From a virus, in the IMG/VR virus record IMGVR_UViG_3300033388_004609, positions 1-64,000 of that record: 64,000 bases of DNA. One strand, written 5' to 3'. The notes beneath the pieces are model-generated. The model saw nothing but the letters and a program-made list of their open reading frames with translations. It ran no database searches and had not been told where the DNA came from. This document shows, one piece after another, positions 47,540-55,554 of the stretch; the stretch's first letter is position 1, and each line of letters begins with the position of its first letter. The position numbers were made by a program, and so were the translations under genes.

Positions 47540-47926
47540 ATGAAAATATATTATGCAAAATCGAAACAAGTATCAAAACAACAAGCAGAAAAAGAACTTG
47601 AGTTTTTAACAAACACATTTAAAGAATCAACCATCTCTTATTATAAAGATGGACCTTATGATCCTAAAGTATTAGATAGCTCAGATATGCTTATAGTCAC
47701 TTCTACCGACTACAAATTTTTAGTGGGTAGAGGTATAGCAAATCAGGTAATAAGTGCTGAAAACGCCGGAAAACCTATTTATATACTCGATAAAGATAAT
47801 GAAGAAGGATTTTGTTTCAGACTTTATGATGGATATGATATTGTAGACCATAAAATATGGACAGATGGATACGTAAAAATTCATCCTGGAGAAATAATTA
47901 ACATCCATAAATTATCAGTAAAATGA
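47540..47926 (+). CDS. Nucleoside deoxyribosyltransferase-like/NDT-fold protein
   Basis: 128 residues. The arrangement SSDMLIVTSTDYKFLVGRGIANQVISAENAGKPIYIL (about 47-83) is that of the Rossmann-like fold of nucleoside 2-deoxyribosyltransferases: strand, Gly-rich turn, helix with conserved Glu, GKPIYxL strand. A role in nucleotide metabolism or in sensing nucleotides is possible. It overlaps the DnaA-like gene by four bases. Confidence 0.5.
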   Translation: MKIYYAKSKQVSKQQAEKELEFLTNTFKESTISYYKDGPYDPKVLDSSDMLIVTSTDYKFLVGRGIANQVISAENAGKPIYILDKDNEEGFCFRLYDGYDIVDHKIWTDGYVKIHPGEIINIHKLSVK

Positions 47927-48375
47927 CAATAGAAAAAGATAAGTTAAAAGCATTTATTCATAACCTATGGATAAAGAGTCGATACTCATTTAATGAACAA
48001 ACTGCACAAAAAGAATTGGATACTTTAATTGAAGAATTACCTGTTATTCACAAAATAACTACTCTAGAAGATTTATTAAATTATATAACAAATTACTTCC
48101 AACAAGATATATCTAATATATGCTCTTATTCAATGAAAGGAGAATATGTTAGAGTAAAACAAATTTATTGTTATATGGCAAGGCAACTATTTACAAGGAC
48201 TTCTTTAGGTACAATAGGTAAAACAATACGTATTGACTATGACCATTCAACAGTATTACATGGTATAAGAACTATAGAAAATGAACTGAATAATGATAAA
48301 TTTTTACGAAAAGATATAAAATTATTATTTAATGGACTTAAAATAGTGAGAAATACCGAAAGTGAAAAAAAATAA
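47923..48375 (+). CDS. DnaA domain IV-like DNA-binding protein
   Basis: 150 residues. Residues 75-140 match DnaA domain IV: VRVKQIYCYMARQLFTRTSLGTIGKTI followed by DYDHSTVLHGIRTIENEL, where the DHSTVLH motif contacts the DnaA box. No AAA+ domain is attached. The N-terminal half is a helical region of other type. It may bind origins, compete with host DnaA, or act in place of an initiator. It is two genes upstream of the helicase. Confidence 0.75.
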   Translation: MTIEKDKLKAFIHNLWIKSRYSFNEQTAQKELDTLIEELPVIHKITTLEDLLNYITNYFQQDISNICSYSMKGEYVRVKQIYCYMARQLFTRTSLGTIGKTIRIDYDHSTVLHGIRTIENELNNDKFLRKDIKLLFNGLKIVRNTESEKK

Positions 48376-48841
48376 ACAATGCTCTATTAAAGGTTGTACT
48401 AATATCACATTTTCGAAAGATAAATGTTTATATCATTATAGAATGGGTTTAAAGCCTCTTAGACGAACTCCATTAAAGCATGGAGATACTCGTATTGCTA
48501 AACGATCGAAGAAACGTCAATATGAAGAAGATATACTTTACAAGGAAGCCAAGAGAATACGCAAGAGAGAGCTTATCTTACTAAACAGATGGTTTTGCTT
48601 GTTTTGTGGTAAAAAGCTCCCTCAGTGTCCTACTTGGCACCATACCAGAGGTCGGGATGGAGAACTTTTAATTAAAAAAGAATTTCTTTATCCTGCTCAT
48701 TTTAAATGTCATGTTACTCAATACCATCAATTGCCAATTAGTAAAATACCATGGTGGAATAATTACGTTAAACGTATAAAAGTATGGGATCCGGAATTGT
48801 ATAAAAAGGAACTAATTAAAATAGACAAAGCAAATGACTAA
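48362..48841 (+). CDS. HNH-like nuclease or zinc-finger protein (159 aa)
   Basis: 159 residues with a GTG start at 48362 overlapping the 3' end of the DnaA-like gene. An N-terminal Cys cluster (CSIKGC...KCLYHY) is followed by FCLFCGKKLPQCPTWHHTRGRDGELLI and FKCHVTQYH, the CxxC...HH...CxxxxxxH pattern of HNH-related phage nucleases. The protein is very basic. Overlaps the helicase gene at its end. Confidence 0.6.
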   Translation: MKKNKQCSIKGCTNITFSKDKCLYHYRMGLKPLRRTPLKHGDTRIAKRSKKRQYEEDILYKEAKRIRKRELILLNRWFCLFCGKKLPQCPTWHHTRGRDGELLIKKEFLYPAHFKCHVTQYHQLPISKIPWWNNYVKRIKVWDPELYKKELIKIDKAND

Positions 48842-50606
48842 AAAACAAAATATAACATCTGACTTCGATATTGATAAAGTACCACCTCAAAATATAGAAA
48901 TGGAAATGAACGTTCTTGGATTAATGATAATGTATAAAGATGTAGCACTAAAATTATGTATGAGAATGAAGCCAGTATATTTCTACATAGATACACATCA
49001 GAAAATATTCCAAGCAATATTGGATCTCATTAATAAAGGTAGAGGAGGAGTTGATCTCTTAACAGTACAAGAACAACTTAAAAAAAATAATAATCTTGAT
49101 ATAATAGGTGGCCCGCATTATTTAACAAGTTTAACCAGCAATGTTACAGGATCAGGAAATGCAGATATTTATTCGATGGTTGTAACAGAAGAATATTGGA
49201 AAAGAGAATTAATAAGAATAGGGAGTGAAATGAATAATAAAGGATTTAATAATTCTTTAGATCCTCTCGATATTGCTGAAGATGCAGAAAAAGAATTGAG
49301 GGAAATATTTAATGTTACCGATACTCACAAAAATTCATTTCACGAAGCTCTCGAATCAACAATTACTGATATTCGAAGAAAAGCACAAGGAGAAACATCA
49401 GCATATCTTAAAACCGGTGATAAAGCTCTTGATAAAGAAGTATCGTTAAGAAGAGGTTTTGTAGTTGTTTTAGCTGGCGCAGAAGGCTCGGGGAAAACAA
49501 AATATGTTATCCATCTTACAAGGGGAATGTTAGATATTAAAGAAAATAATTTGTGCGTGTTATGGTTTACTATGGAAGATGACAGAAAACAAATAATAAG
49601 AAGTTTTATTTCAATGGATACTAAACTAACCACTAAAGAACTACAAAGCATCAATTATACACTTACACAAGGTGACATAACAAAAATAGATGATGTCAGT
49701 CATGGCTTTTTTGAATATGATATAGAATTCATTGATCGGCAAACAAATATTCATCAAATAATATCACAATCAAAAAGATTTGTTGATGAGCGAATAAACA
49801 AAGCACCATTAATCATAATAGACAATTTGGGATTAATAGAGGTTGAATCAGGTTTTACACCTGTCGAAAGAGATGATTATCTTACCGGTAAAATAAAGGA
49901 CTTATCAGCCGAGTTAGATGCTTGTATTATACTTGTACATCATTTTAATAAAGAAGCTTCAAAAAAAGCTAACATACGTGAAGGATATCGACCAAGAAAA
50001 GATCATATAAAAGGATCAACAAGAATACTCGATTATGTTCAACAAGCATTACTTGTAAATTTACCAAGAAAATATAAAGATCTTGTTTACGAAGAGAAAG
50101 ACAAACAAATAATAATGCCTGTACTTACTAAAATGGATGAAGAAGCATTTTTCGAGCATTTCTGGCCACTTAATCCTAAAGGTGATAGCTTTACTAAATC
50201 ATTAGCTGATGTACCTAAAGCTACTTGGAATGAACTTTTAACAACAGTCAGACATAAGAAAACAATTAAAGGAAAGCCTATCACTGCAGGATTTATACTT
50301 AAAAAATATATTGAATATATAAATTTTATTAATGATACAAATGCTGATCGGGAAAAGAAATTCCACAGTCAAAAGATAAGTATTTATCAATTTCTAAAGA
50401 AAGGTAAATACAATGAAAGTTTCGCACCCGAAAAATCATCTAAAAGCTTTTATTTATATGGTGGTAACCCAAAGTTAAAAGATAAAATAGAAGAATTATT
50501 TATTGTTGAAGCTGTTAAAAATAGAGATGGTGGTACTACTGATGACCAAGTGATATTTAGATATTTTGGAGATCTTAATTATAACATATTCACAGAGATC
50601 CCATGA
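48834..50606 (+). CDS. dnaB: DnaB-type replicative helicase
   Basis: 590 residues. N-terminal DnaB domain (IEMEMNVLGLMIMYKDVALKLC...FYIDTHQKIFQAILDL, residues 21-66), linker, then RecA-like ATPase with Walker A AGAEGSGKT (214-222) and Walker B LIIIDNLGLIE (about 327-337), followed by QALLV and basic motifs. It is about 100 residues longer than host DnaB, with the extra part at the C-terminus (about 500-590). It unwinds DNA for phage replication. No separate primase is visible in this window. Confidence 0.9.
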   Translation: MTKKQNITSDFDIDKVPPQNIEMEMNVLGLMIMYKDVALKLCMRMKPVYFYIDTHQKIFQAILDLINKGRGGVDLLTVQEQLKKNNNLDIIGGPHYLTSLTSNVTGSGNADIYSMVVTEEYWKRELIRIGSEMNNKGFNNSLDPLDIAEDAEKELREIFNVTDTHKNSFHEALESTITDIRRKAQGETSAYLKTGDKALDKEVSLRRGFVVVLAGAEGSGKTKYVIHLTRGMLDIKENNLCVLWFTMEDDRKQIIRSFISMDTKLTTKELQSINYTLTQGDITKIDDVSHGFFEYDIEFIDRQTNIHQIISQSKRFVDERINKAPLIIIDNLGLIEVESGFTPVERDDYLTGKIKDLSAELDACIILVHHFNKEASKKANIREGYRPRKDHIKGSTRILDYVQQALLVNLPRKYKDLVYEEKDKQIIMPVLTKMDEEAFFEHFWPLNPKGDSFTKSLADVPKATWNELLTTVRHKKTIKGKPITAGFILKKYIEYINFINDTNADREKKFHSQKISIYQFLKKGKYNESFAPEKSSKSFYLYGGNPKLKDKIEELFIVEAVKNRDGGTTDDQVIFRYFGDLNYNIFTEIP

Positions 50607-50803
50607 AAAAACAAACATTTACCAAACATCATTACGGAAATCAGCAAAATTTATCCGATGATGAATATTACTACCAAAAATGGATAGCAGAAAATGACAT
50701 TACTGATAGTGATTATAAAAAAACCACAAATTTTGGATGTGGTAATATATTCTTGCTTGTATTTATTTTAGTAGTTTTGGCTATAATTTCACATTATTGT
50801 TAA
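50603..50803 (+). CDS. Small tail-anchored membrane protein (66 aa)
   Basis: 66 residues. Polar N-terminal half (KHHYGNQQNLSDDEYYYQ) and a C-terminal helix (FLLVFILVVLAIISH) of membrane type. Overlaps the helicase stop. Unknown. Confidence 0.5.
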   Translation: MKKQTFTKHHYGNQQNLSDDEYYYQKWIAENDITDSDYKKTTNFGCGNIFLLVFILVVLAIISHYC

Positions 50804-50817
50804 CTAAAATCAATGTT

Positions 50818-51003
50818 ATGGATTATAATAAACTTGATGAACTATATAAAAAGACAGAAGTACTTCTTAGTGATTGTACAAACTATCTTAATAATGAATC
50901 TGACCACTATAAATCAATTTCTAATCATTTAAAAAACATAATGAAAGAAATTAATATTGCAAGAATAAAATCAATAACTAATAAAATTAATAATGATGAT
51001 TGA
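50818..51003 (+). CDS. Small helical protein (61 aa)
   Basis: Started at the ATG at 50818 rather than an earlier in-frame one (50797) that overlaps the previous gene. Helical, Asn-rich (DYNKLDELYKKTE...). No motif. Confidence 0.45.
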   Translation: MDYNKLDELYKKTEVLLSDCTNYLNNESDHYKSISNHLKNIMKEINIARIKSITNKINNDD

Positions 51004-51018
51004 TAATAAATTAAAACA

Positions 51019-51130
51019 ATGAAAAAATTAGATCGTTTTGCTATCTACGTGATAGCTTGTTTTTTGGGTAGGAATTGCTGGTATATCTTTAGGTATTGGG
51101 ATTAGTTATGTGCTTCTTGTAAAAGACTAA
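51019..51130 (+). pseudogene. Small membrane-protein frame broken by one base
   Basis: The frame from ATG 51019 gives MKKLDRFAIYVIACFLG and then runs out at a TAG at 51103. After the T6-G3 tract the +1 frame continues VGIAGISLGIGISYVLLVKD to a TAA at 51128, which would complete a natural single-pass membrane protein of 36 residues. One extra base in TTTTTTGGG would explain it. It could be a true frameshift, sequencing error or programmed slippage. Confidence 0.45.
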
Positions 51131-51132
51131 TC

Positions 51133-51336
51133 ATGAAAAATTTAATTAAAATTATTATTCTCTTATTTTTTGTTTCGTTAGCTTTTCTATTTCTGATTAT
51201 CCCTATAATAGGATATGGAGATTGGGTTATTACTTGGTTTTGGACAGAACACATAATAATAACTGCTATTTTATTTGGACTTCCATTAGGTTTTATAATT
51301 AATTGGATTGATAAAAAACTTAAAAAACAAATCTAA
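51133..51336 (+). CDS. Small two-helix membrane protein (67 aa)
   Basis: 67 residues, two hydrophobic helices (about 6-25 and 40-56) with a WVITWFWTEH loop and basic C-terminus (DKKLKKQI). Close to the previous broken frame; both are membrane proteins. Unknown. Confidence 0.55.
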   Translation: MKNLIKIIILLFFVSLAFLFLIIPIIGYGDWVITWFWTEHIIITAILFGLPLGFIINWIDKKLKKQI

Positions 51337-51354
51337 AACAACGGGAGGATTAAT

Positions 51355-51708
51355 ATGGCACTATCAGCAACAGAATTAAGAATCGGAAATTATCTGGAAT
51401 ATAAGAAACGAATTATACAGTTTGAAATTCAAGATTTTAGGGAAGCTTCAAATAATAGCCAATTTTTAGATTTATTTATAACTCCTATTTTAATAACTAA
51501 GCAGTGGTTAAAAGATTTTGGATTTATAACAGAAAATGGTCAAGATTGGTTTATCCCTGGAAATGCAGTCTACAAATTTTTATTAGAAGGCGCATATATT
51601 TATTATTCAACAAATACGCCCGGCATTAATATAAAAATCAAATATATCCACCGATTACAGAACTTATATTTTACATTAACAGGGAAAGAATTAAAACTAA
51701 AACAATGA
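51355..51708 (+). CDS. Hypothetical protein (117 aa)
   Basis: 117 residues preceded by a GGGAGG about 8 bases before the ATG. The layout (ATELRIGNYLEYKKR..., TKQWLKDFGF, IKIKYIHRLQNLYFTLTGKEL) matches a widespread Bacteroidetes phage/mobile-element protein seen as 'ELRIGNxV...VHxLQNLYFALTGxEL'. Function unknown but the family is common in phages. Confidence 0.6.
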   Translation: MALSATELRIGNYLEYKKRIIQFEIQDFREASNNSQFLDLFITPILITKQWLKDFGFITENGQDWFIPGNAVYKFLLEGAYIYYSTNTPGINIKIKYIHRLQNLYFTLTGKELKLKQ

Positions 51709-52265
51709 AAAAACTATTATTTCTAACAACAGCATTAATCTTATTCTCATGTGAGAAAATGGATTGGGATCATGGAACTAAATACGTTATTAAAAAAGGG
51801 CAACATAAGTCCATTGTAAATATAGTTCCATTGTATGGTGGCGGGATAAAGTCATCTTGTAGATTTGATTCATCTGCGATTTATGATCTCGGCAATGAAA
51901 ACCAGGGTGATTGGAATAAATTAATTGGATTTTCAGAAGATATTAGAATACATGATAATTCAGCACGAATATCTTGGCGTTGGAATATTGAACGAGAACA
52001 AATAGATTTAGGATACTACTGTTATGTGAACAGCGAAGTGATAAAAGGTCATTTATACTGGTTGGATATTAATGAGCCGATTCAGTTTATGATTCGGGAT
52101 GACCAGGAAAAGCAGAACTATGTAATTGATATTTTCGGAAATTATAAAACCGTACATCATGGACAAAAATTTGACGATAAGAAGTTTTGGAGTTATCCCT
52201 GGTTTGGTGGGGATGAGGTTGCTCCACATGACATAACGGTTACTTTTGGCAGATATGAACTTTAG
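51705..52265 (+). CDS. Lipoprotein-like protein (186 aa)
   Basis: 186 residues. MKKLLFLTTALILFSC gives a short lipoprotein signal with a lipobox-like LFSC; the mature protein would start at Cys16. The mature part is beta-rich and Trp-rich with a DITVTFGRYEL end. A phage-encoded lipoprotein may act at the outer membrane, for example in superinfection exclusion. No family recognised. Confidence 0.6.
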   Translation: MKKLLFLTTALILFSCEKMDWDHGTKYVIKKGQHKSIVNIVPLYGGGIKSSCRFDSSAIYDLGNENQGDWNKLIGFSEDIRIHDNSARISWRWNIEREQIDLGYYCYVNSEVIKGHLYWLDINEPIQFMIRDDQEKQNYVIDIFGNYKTVHHGQKFDDKKFWSYPWFGGDEVAPHDITVTFGRYEL

Positions 52266-52279
52266 ATAAATTTTAAACT

Positions 52280-52651
52280 ATGAAAACGATAAAATTTAGA
52301 GGCAAAAGAAATGATAATAGGGAATGGGTTTATGGATTATTAACTTTTATTGGAGAGGGATATTCTAAAATATGTGTAATTCTCTCTAATAAATTTGAAG
52401 CAGATTATCGGGTTATACCAAAAACAGTTGGACAACTTATCGGGCCTAAGGATAAGCAAGGCAAAGATATTTATGAAGGAGATATCTATATATGGTATCA
52501 GCCATTAGTAAAAAACGGGAAGCAAATATTCAAAAAACATACTGGTATTGTAGGATACACAATCCCTGAATTACATAAAGTATTATGTATCTCTGAATCC
52601 ATGAGAGGTATTGAAGTAATCGGGAATATTCATGAAAACTCTAAGCCATGA
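52280..52651 (+). CDS. YopX-like protein
   Basis: 123 residues. The start (MKTIKFRGKRNDNREWVYG), the middle QLIGPKDKQGKDIYEGDIY and the end (IEVIGNIHEN) are diagnostic of the YopX family (PF09643), common in phages. Function unknown. Confidence 0.85.
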   Translation: MKTIKFRGKRNDNREWVYGLLTFIGEGYSKICVILSNKFEADYRVIPKTVGQLIGPKDKQGKDIYEGDIYIWYQPLVKNGKQIFKKHTGIVGYTIPELHKVLCISESMRGIEVIGNIHENSKP

Positions 52652-52803
52652 TGAAACATAAAGATAAACTATTGTTTATTGATTGGTTAAATAAATATTT
52701 CACATTTGCTGGTAATGATGATTTATACAAACGAAAGGATAATGGGAAAGTAGAGCCGCAGCGGAAATTATACAAGGATTATTTAAGAGCCTATAAATTA
52801 TGA
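52648..52803 (+). CDS. Small basic protein (51 aa)
   Basis: 51 residues (MMKHKDKLLFIDWLNKYF...), overlapping the YopX stop by four bases. Helical and basic. A 12-residue echo of its start (MMGHKEKL) follows immediately after its stop, the sign of a local duplication. Unknown. Confidence 0.5.
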   Translation: MMKHKDKLLFIDWLNKYFTFAGNDDLYKRKDNGKVEPQRKLYKDYLRAYKL

Positions 52804-52989
52804 TGGGGCATAAAGAAAAATTAAAGGGAGGTATGTAATACGATGTAATATTTGCACGTAAAATTTACTGTTATTTGTTTAATAATAGCAAATTGAAAAG
52901 ATTTGCGAAAAATGCAATTAATCGGCGAAATAGGAAGAAATCAAAATTAAAATTAAATCATGAAAAAGAAAATGATTACAGGGTATAGT
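52800..52989 (+). pseudogene. Interrupted short frame (duplicate start, basic tail)
   Basis: From ATG 52800 the frame MMGHKEKLKGGM stops at a TAA (52836-52838). The same frame then stays open to a TAG at 52987-52989, coding for a strongly basic segment (NSKLKRFAKNAINRRNRK). A stop here breaks what may have been a 60-residue basic protein. Evidence is limited to frame continuity. Confidence 0.3.
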
Positions 52990-53145
52990 TTTTATCAAGA
53001 ACCCGATGAGTACGTAATAAAGATTTTTGAATCAGCATCCATAGGTTATTATCATGTAATTATAGATTCCGCATTTCAGAATAATGAGTATTTTCACTTA
53101 ACTAAAGAGGAAATAGAAAACAGATTCGGAGGGATTAAATTATGA
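52960..53145 (+). CDS. Small hypothetical protein (61 aa)
   Basis: 61 residues (MKKKMITGYSFYQEPDEYVIKIFESAS...). Mixed fold, ends inside the next start (ATGA). Not recognised. Confidence 0.5.
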   Translation: MKKKMITGYSFYQEPDEYVIKIFESASIGYYHVIIDSAFQNNEYFHLTKEEIENRFGGIKL

Positions 53146-53303
53146 AAAATGTAATTAAAAAGTGGGAACTCATTTTAGATAAGGATAAAGGGAAAGATAT
53201 AACTTATGGAAGGAAAGTACTAAAAGAAATACTTAATGACTTCAAAAATGAAAACAGAACTAGGGAAAATAGTAATCGGAATCGATCAAAAGATTTACTT
53301 TGA
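53142..53303 (+). CDS. Small helical protein (53 aa)
   Basis: 53 residues, ATG overlapping the previous stop. Helical, basic (KNVIKKWELILDKDKGKDITYG). Its 3' third overlaps the next gene in another frame by over 50 bases; both frames have plausible codon use, so one may be shorter than shown. Confidence 0.4.
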   Translation: MKNVIKKWELILDKDKGKDITYGRKVLKEILNDFKNENRTRENSNRNRSKDLL

Positions 53304-53577
53304 GTATTATAAATTGAAAAAACCAATCTTTGAAGCTCATCAAAAAGATGTTGCTTATTTTCAAAAAAATGTAGAAAGATATAAAGCTCCAAATATGATG
53401 CTTGAAATGGATAGATACAAAGCCTCAAAACAACAAATTGAGGTTAGTAATTTCTGGCGGGAATTTCCAAGTGGTATTCGTATGATAATCAAAAAAGGGA
53501 TGGTTCATATTAAAGATAATCAGAGATGCAAAGCAGAAGTAAACGGAACAGCAAAAATTATTGAATTAATAAAGTAA
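53248..53577 (+). CDS. Hypothetical protein (109 aa)
   Basis: Start chosen at the ATG at 53248 (an in-frame ATG at 53236 also exists). Helical first half (LKKPIFEAHQKDVAYFQKNVERYK) and a short beta part at the end. Overlaps the upstream gene in a different frame. Not recognised. Confidence 0.45.
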   Translation: MKTELGKIVIGIDQKIYFEYYKLKKPIFEAHQKDVAYFQKNVERYKAPNMMLEMDRYKASKQQIEVSNFWREFPSGIRMIIKKGMVHIKDNQRCKAEVNGTAKIIELIK

Positions 53578-53581
53578 AGCT

Positions 53582-53731
53582 ATGAAAGAATGGATTATGG
53601 ATAGTCAGCAAGAAGAGGAGATAAGGGAGGAAATAGAGTATTTAGAAGAAAAAAGATATTCTTATGGATGGACGAGGGGAGATGCGGAGCGTTATCATTC
53701 TCTAAAAAAGAAATTAGGTGAAGACGAATAA
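53582..53731 (+). CDS. Small charged helical protein (49 aa)
   Basis: 49 residues with a run of Glu (EEEIREEIEYLEE) followed by a basic end. Highly charged single helix. Unknown. Confidence 0.5.
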   Translation: MKEWIMDSQQEEEIREEIEYLEEKRYSYGWTRGDAERYHSLKKKLGEDE

Positions 53732-53755
53732 TTGAATTAACTAAAGAATAAATAT

Positions 53756-53917
53756 ATGAGCAAGAAACGAAAATGGATAGATGTGGCAAAAGAACAACCG
53801 CCAAAAGGTGCTGTAATTCTTGGTAAAATATTATCAGGTTCTAAGATAATTAAAGTTGAGGTTACAGGTAATATTTGGGATTATGGAATTAGCAAATGGA
53901 AATATTTTGATAACTAA
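53756..53917 (+). CDS. DUF551-like small protein (53 aa)
   Basis: 53 residues. WIDVAKEQPPKGAVILGKIL is the WIxVxxxxPxxGxxVLV signature of DUF551, a small domain widespread in phages. Function unknown. Confidence 0.65.
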   Translation: MSKKRKWIDVAKEQPPKGAVILGKILSGSKIIKVEVTGNIWDYGISKWKYFDN

Positions 53918-53924
53918 CTAAACA

Positions 53925-54314
53925 ATGAAAGTAGAAGATAGAGAAATTATAAGAATGAAGTTTAATAATAAATGTGCTTATTGTGGATGTGAGCTTCAAA
54001 AGGGATGGCACGTTGATGAATTATATCCTGTTATAAGAAACTACAAATGGAACAAGGATAAAACAAGATACATTCATGATGGAACGTATATGAACCCTAA
54101 AAATCTTAATATAGACAATCAAATGCCGTCTTGTCCGAGTTGTAATATTAACAAACACTCTATGACATTAGAAGATTTTAGGCATTTAATTGAGAATTTT
54201 ATTATATCATTAAACAGAGATTCAACACAATATAAAATAGCAAAGAGATATGGATTGATAAAAGAAGAAATTAAACCAGTTGTATTTTATTTTGAAAAAT
54301 TAACTAAAGAATAA
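53925..54314 (+). CDS. HNH endonuclease
   Basis: 129 residues. CAYCGCELQKGWHVDELYPV (about 16-35), NPKNLNIDNQMPSCPSCNINKH and a following DFRHLIEN give the HNH fold: two CxxC zinc pairs with the HVDELYPV catalytic His replacing the usual HxxP. Free-standing HNH proteins are common in phages as homing or packaging nucleases. No intron boundary seen nearby. Confidence 0.75.
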   Translation: MKVEDREIIRMKFNNKCAYCGCELQKGWHVDELYPVIRNYKWNKDKTRYIHDGTYMNPKNLNIDNQMPSCPSCNINKHSMTLEDFRHLIENFIISLNRDSTQYKIAKRYGLIKEEIKPVVFYFEKLTKE

Positions 54315-54318
54315 AATC

Positions 54319-54603
54319 ATGAAAGCAACAGATTTGCTCGAAAAGCTAAACAAACTTAATCGTATATACGGTACAATGAATGCTGAAATTGAGGCATATG
54401 ATGTAGAAATTCGTGTGTCGATTTGGGAAAATTGGCAAAAAAAGAAAGTAAAAATACAACTCAATTTAATTAACCAATTCAAAACAGATGCTTGTTTAGA
54501 TATTGCTTCAAAAGCATGGTTACAGGCATTATCGAAGATGAATGACCCATTAAAGAAACCAGGATTTAAAAAATGGTATGAAAAATACATAAAAAATAAT
54601 TGA
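54319..54603 (+). CDS. Hypothetical protein (94 aa)
   Basis: 94 residues, helical, with several Trp and Lys (SIWENWQKKKVKIQLN). Not recognised. Sits between the HNH gene and the basic microprotein. Confidence 0.45.
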   Translation: MKATDLLEKLNKLNRIYGTMNAEIEAYDVEIRVSIWENWQKKKVKIQLNLINQFKTDACLDIASKAWLQALSKMNDPLKKPGFKKWYEKYIKNN

Positions 54604-54609
54604 ATTGTT

Positions 54610-54726
54610 ATGAAAATAAAATTATCTAAAAGGAAAATGATGAGAGTATTTAGAAAAGGATTGCTAAGAAGTGCTGTTCGGAAAGGGAAAATATTTATTT
54701 GTAAATTACAATTTTCTAATAATTAA
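54610..54726 (+). CDS. Basic microprotein (38 aa), paralogous to the one at 35.0 kb
   Basis: ATG at 54610, TAA at 54724-54726. Shares length and sequence (MKI-LS-RKM...KGKxFICKLxFSNN) with 35014-35130 on the other strand. About a third Lys/Arg, one Cys. Its recurrence on both arms of the genome supports a real, useful product. Function unknown. Confidence 0.7.
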   Translation: MKIKLSKRKMMRVFRKGLLRSAVRKGKIFICKLQFSNN

Positions 54727-54737
54727 AAAAACAAAAA

Positions 54738-54926
54738 ATGGAACCAGAAGAATTATTATTTGAAATTGACCAGCTACGGATAAAGTATAAAGGTCAAAAG
54801 TTTGATATTGAAAAAGGTAGTCCGTATATTGAAGAGTCTTGTGAATTAATTGACCAATTCAAAAAAGAAATAGAAAAAATAAATGTGAAAAATGCAGATA
54901 TAATTTCGAAGACAAAGACAAACTAA
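54738..54926 (+). CDS. Small acidic helical protein (62 aa)
   Basis: 62 residues (EPEELLFEIDQLRIKY...). Helical, acidic, no motif. Spaced 11 bases from the microprotein gene. Confidence 0.45.
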   Translation: MEPEELLFEIDQLRIKYKGQKFDIEKGSPYIEESCELIDQFKKEIEKINVKNADIISKTKTN

Positions 54927-54991
54927 GTCCTTATCATGATGTTGAAAAATACTATTCTACTGAATAAAACAACTAACTAAACAATAAAGCT

Positions 54992-55216
54992 ATGGAACAA
55001 ATTAAGGAAATAAATGAATGGTATAATTTGGTACATGTCAAATGGAATAATAAAATTCAACCAGGAACATATTGCCATACAATTCAAGAGGCATTAGAAT
55101 TTATTAAAATATTATCTGAATACAATAGTACTGGCACGTATCACATTATTACTCCGTATTACAAATACAGAGTAGTGAATTTATCCACTATGGAAATTAA
55201 ATTAACTAAACAATGA
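54992..55216 (+). CDS. Small hypothetical protein (74 aa)
   Basis: 74 residues with two similar beta halves (YNLVHVKWNNKIQPGTYCHTIQEALEFIKIL, YHIITPYYKYRVVNLS). Not recognised. Confidence 0.45.
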   Translation: MEQIKEINEWYNLVHVKWNNKIQPGTYCHTIQEALEFIKILSEYNSTGTYHIITPYYKYRVVNLSTMEIKLTKQ

Positions 55217-55220
55217 AAAT

Positions 55221-55532
55221 ATGATAAAAATATTCGAAAAAGAAACTCAAAAGTATTTAAAAACTTGCGGTGTTTCACAAAAAGAAATTGACAAAATTAA
55301 ATTCACAGAATTAAAGAAAGCTGTATTAGCTAAAATTGATACAGTAAGATCATTAATTACTGAAAATGAATTTGGTAAAATCAGCAAATATACTGGTCAT
55401 TCACCTGCAGGTGATGATATGGGTTGTGACAATGATTATATATCTTTTGACGAATTTTTACCAGAAGACAATTACGGAACAGATATTTCCAACGTGTGTT
55501 GCTTATTAGCTGATCTTATAAAACTTAAATAA
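55221..55532 (+). CDS. Small hypothetical protein (103 aa)
   Basis: 103 residues: helical start (EKETQKYLKTCGVSQKEIDKI) and an acidic C-terminus ending LLADLIKLK. Precedes the recombination module. Not recognised. Confidence 0.45.
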   Translation: MIKIFEKETQKYLKTCGVSQKEIDKIKFTELKKAVLAKIDTVRSLITENEFGKISKYTGHSPAGDDMGCDNDYISFDEFLPEDNYGTDISNVCCLLADLIKLK

Positions 55533-55554
55533 TAACCAAAAATCATTAAATATT

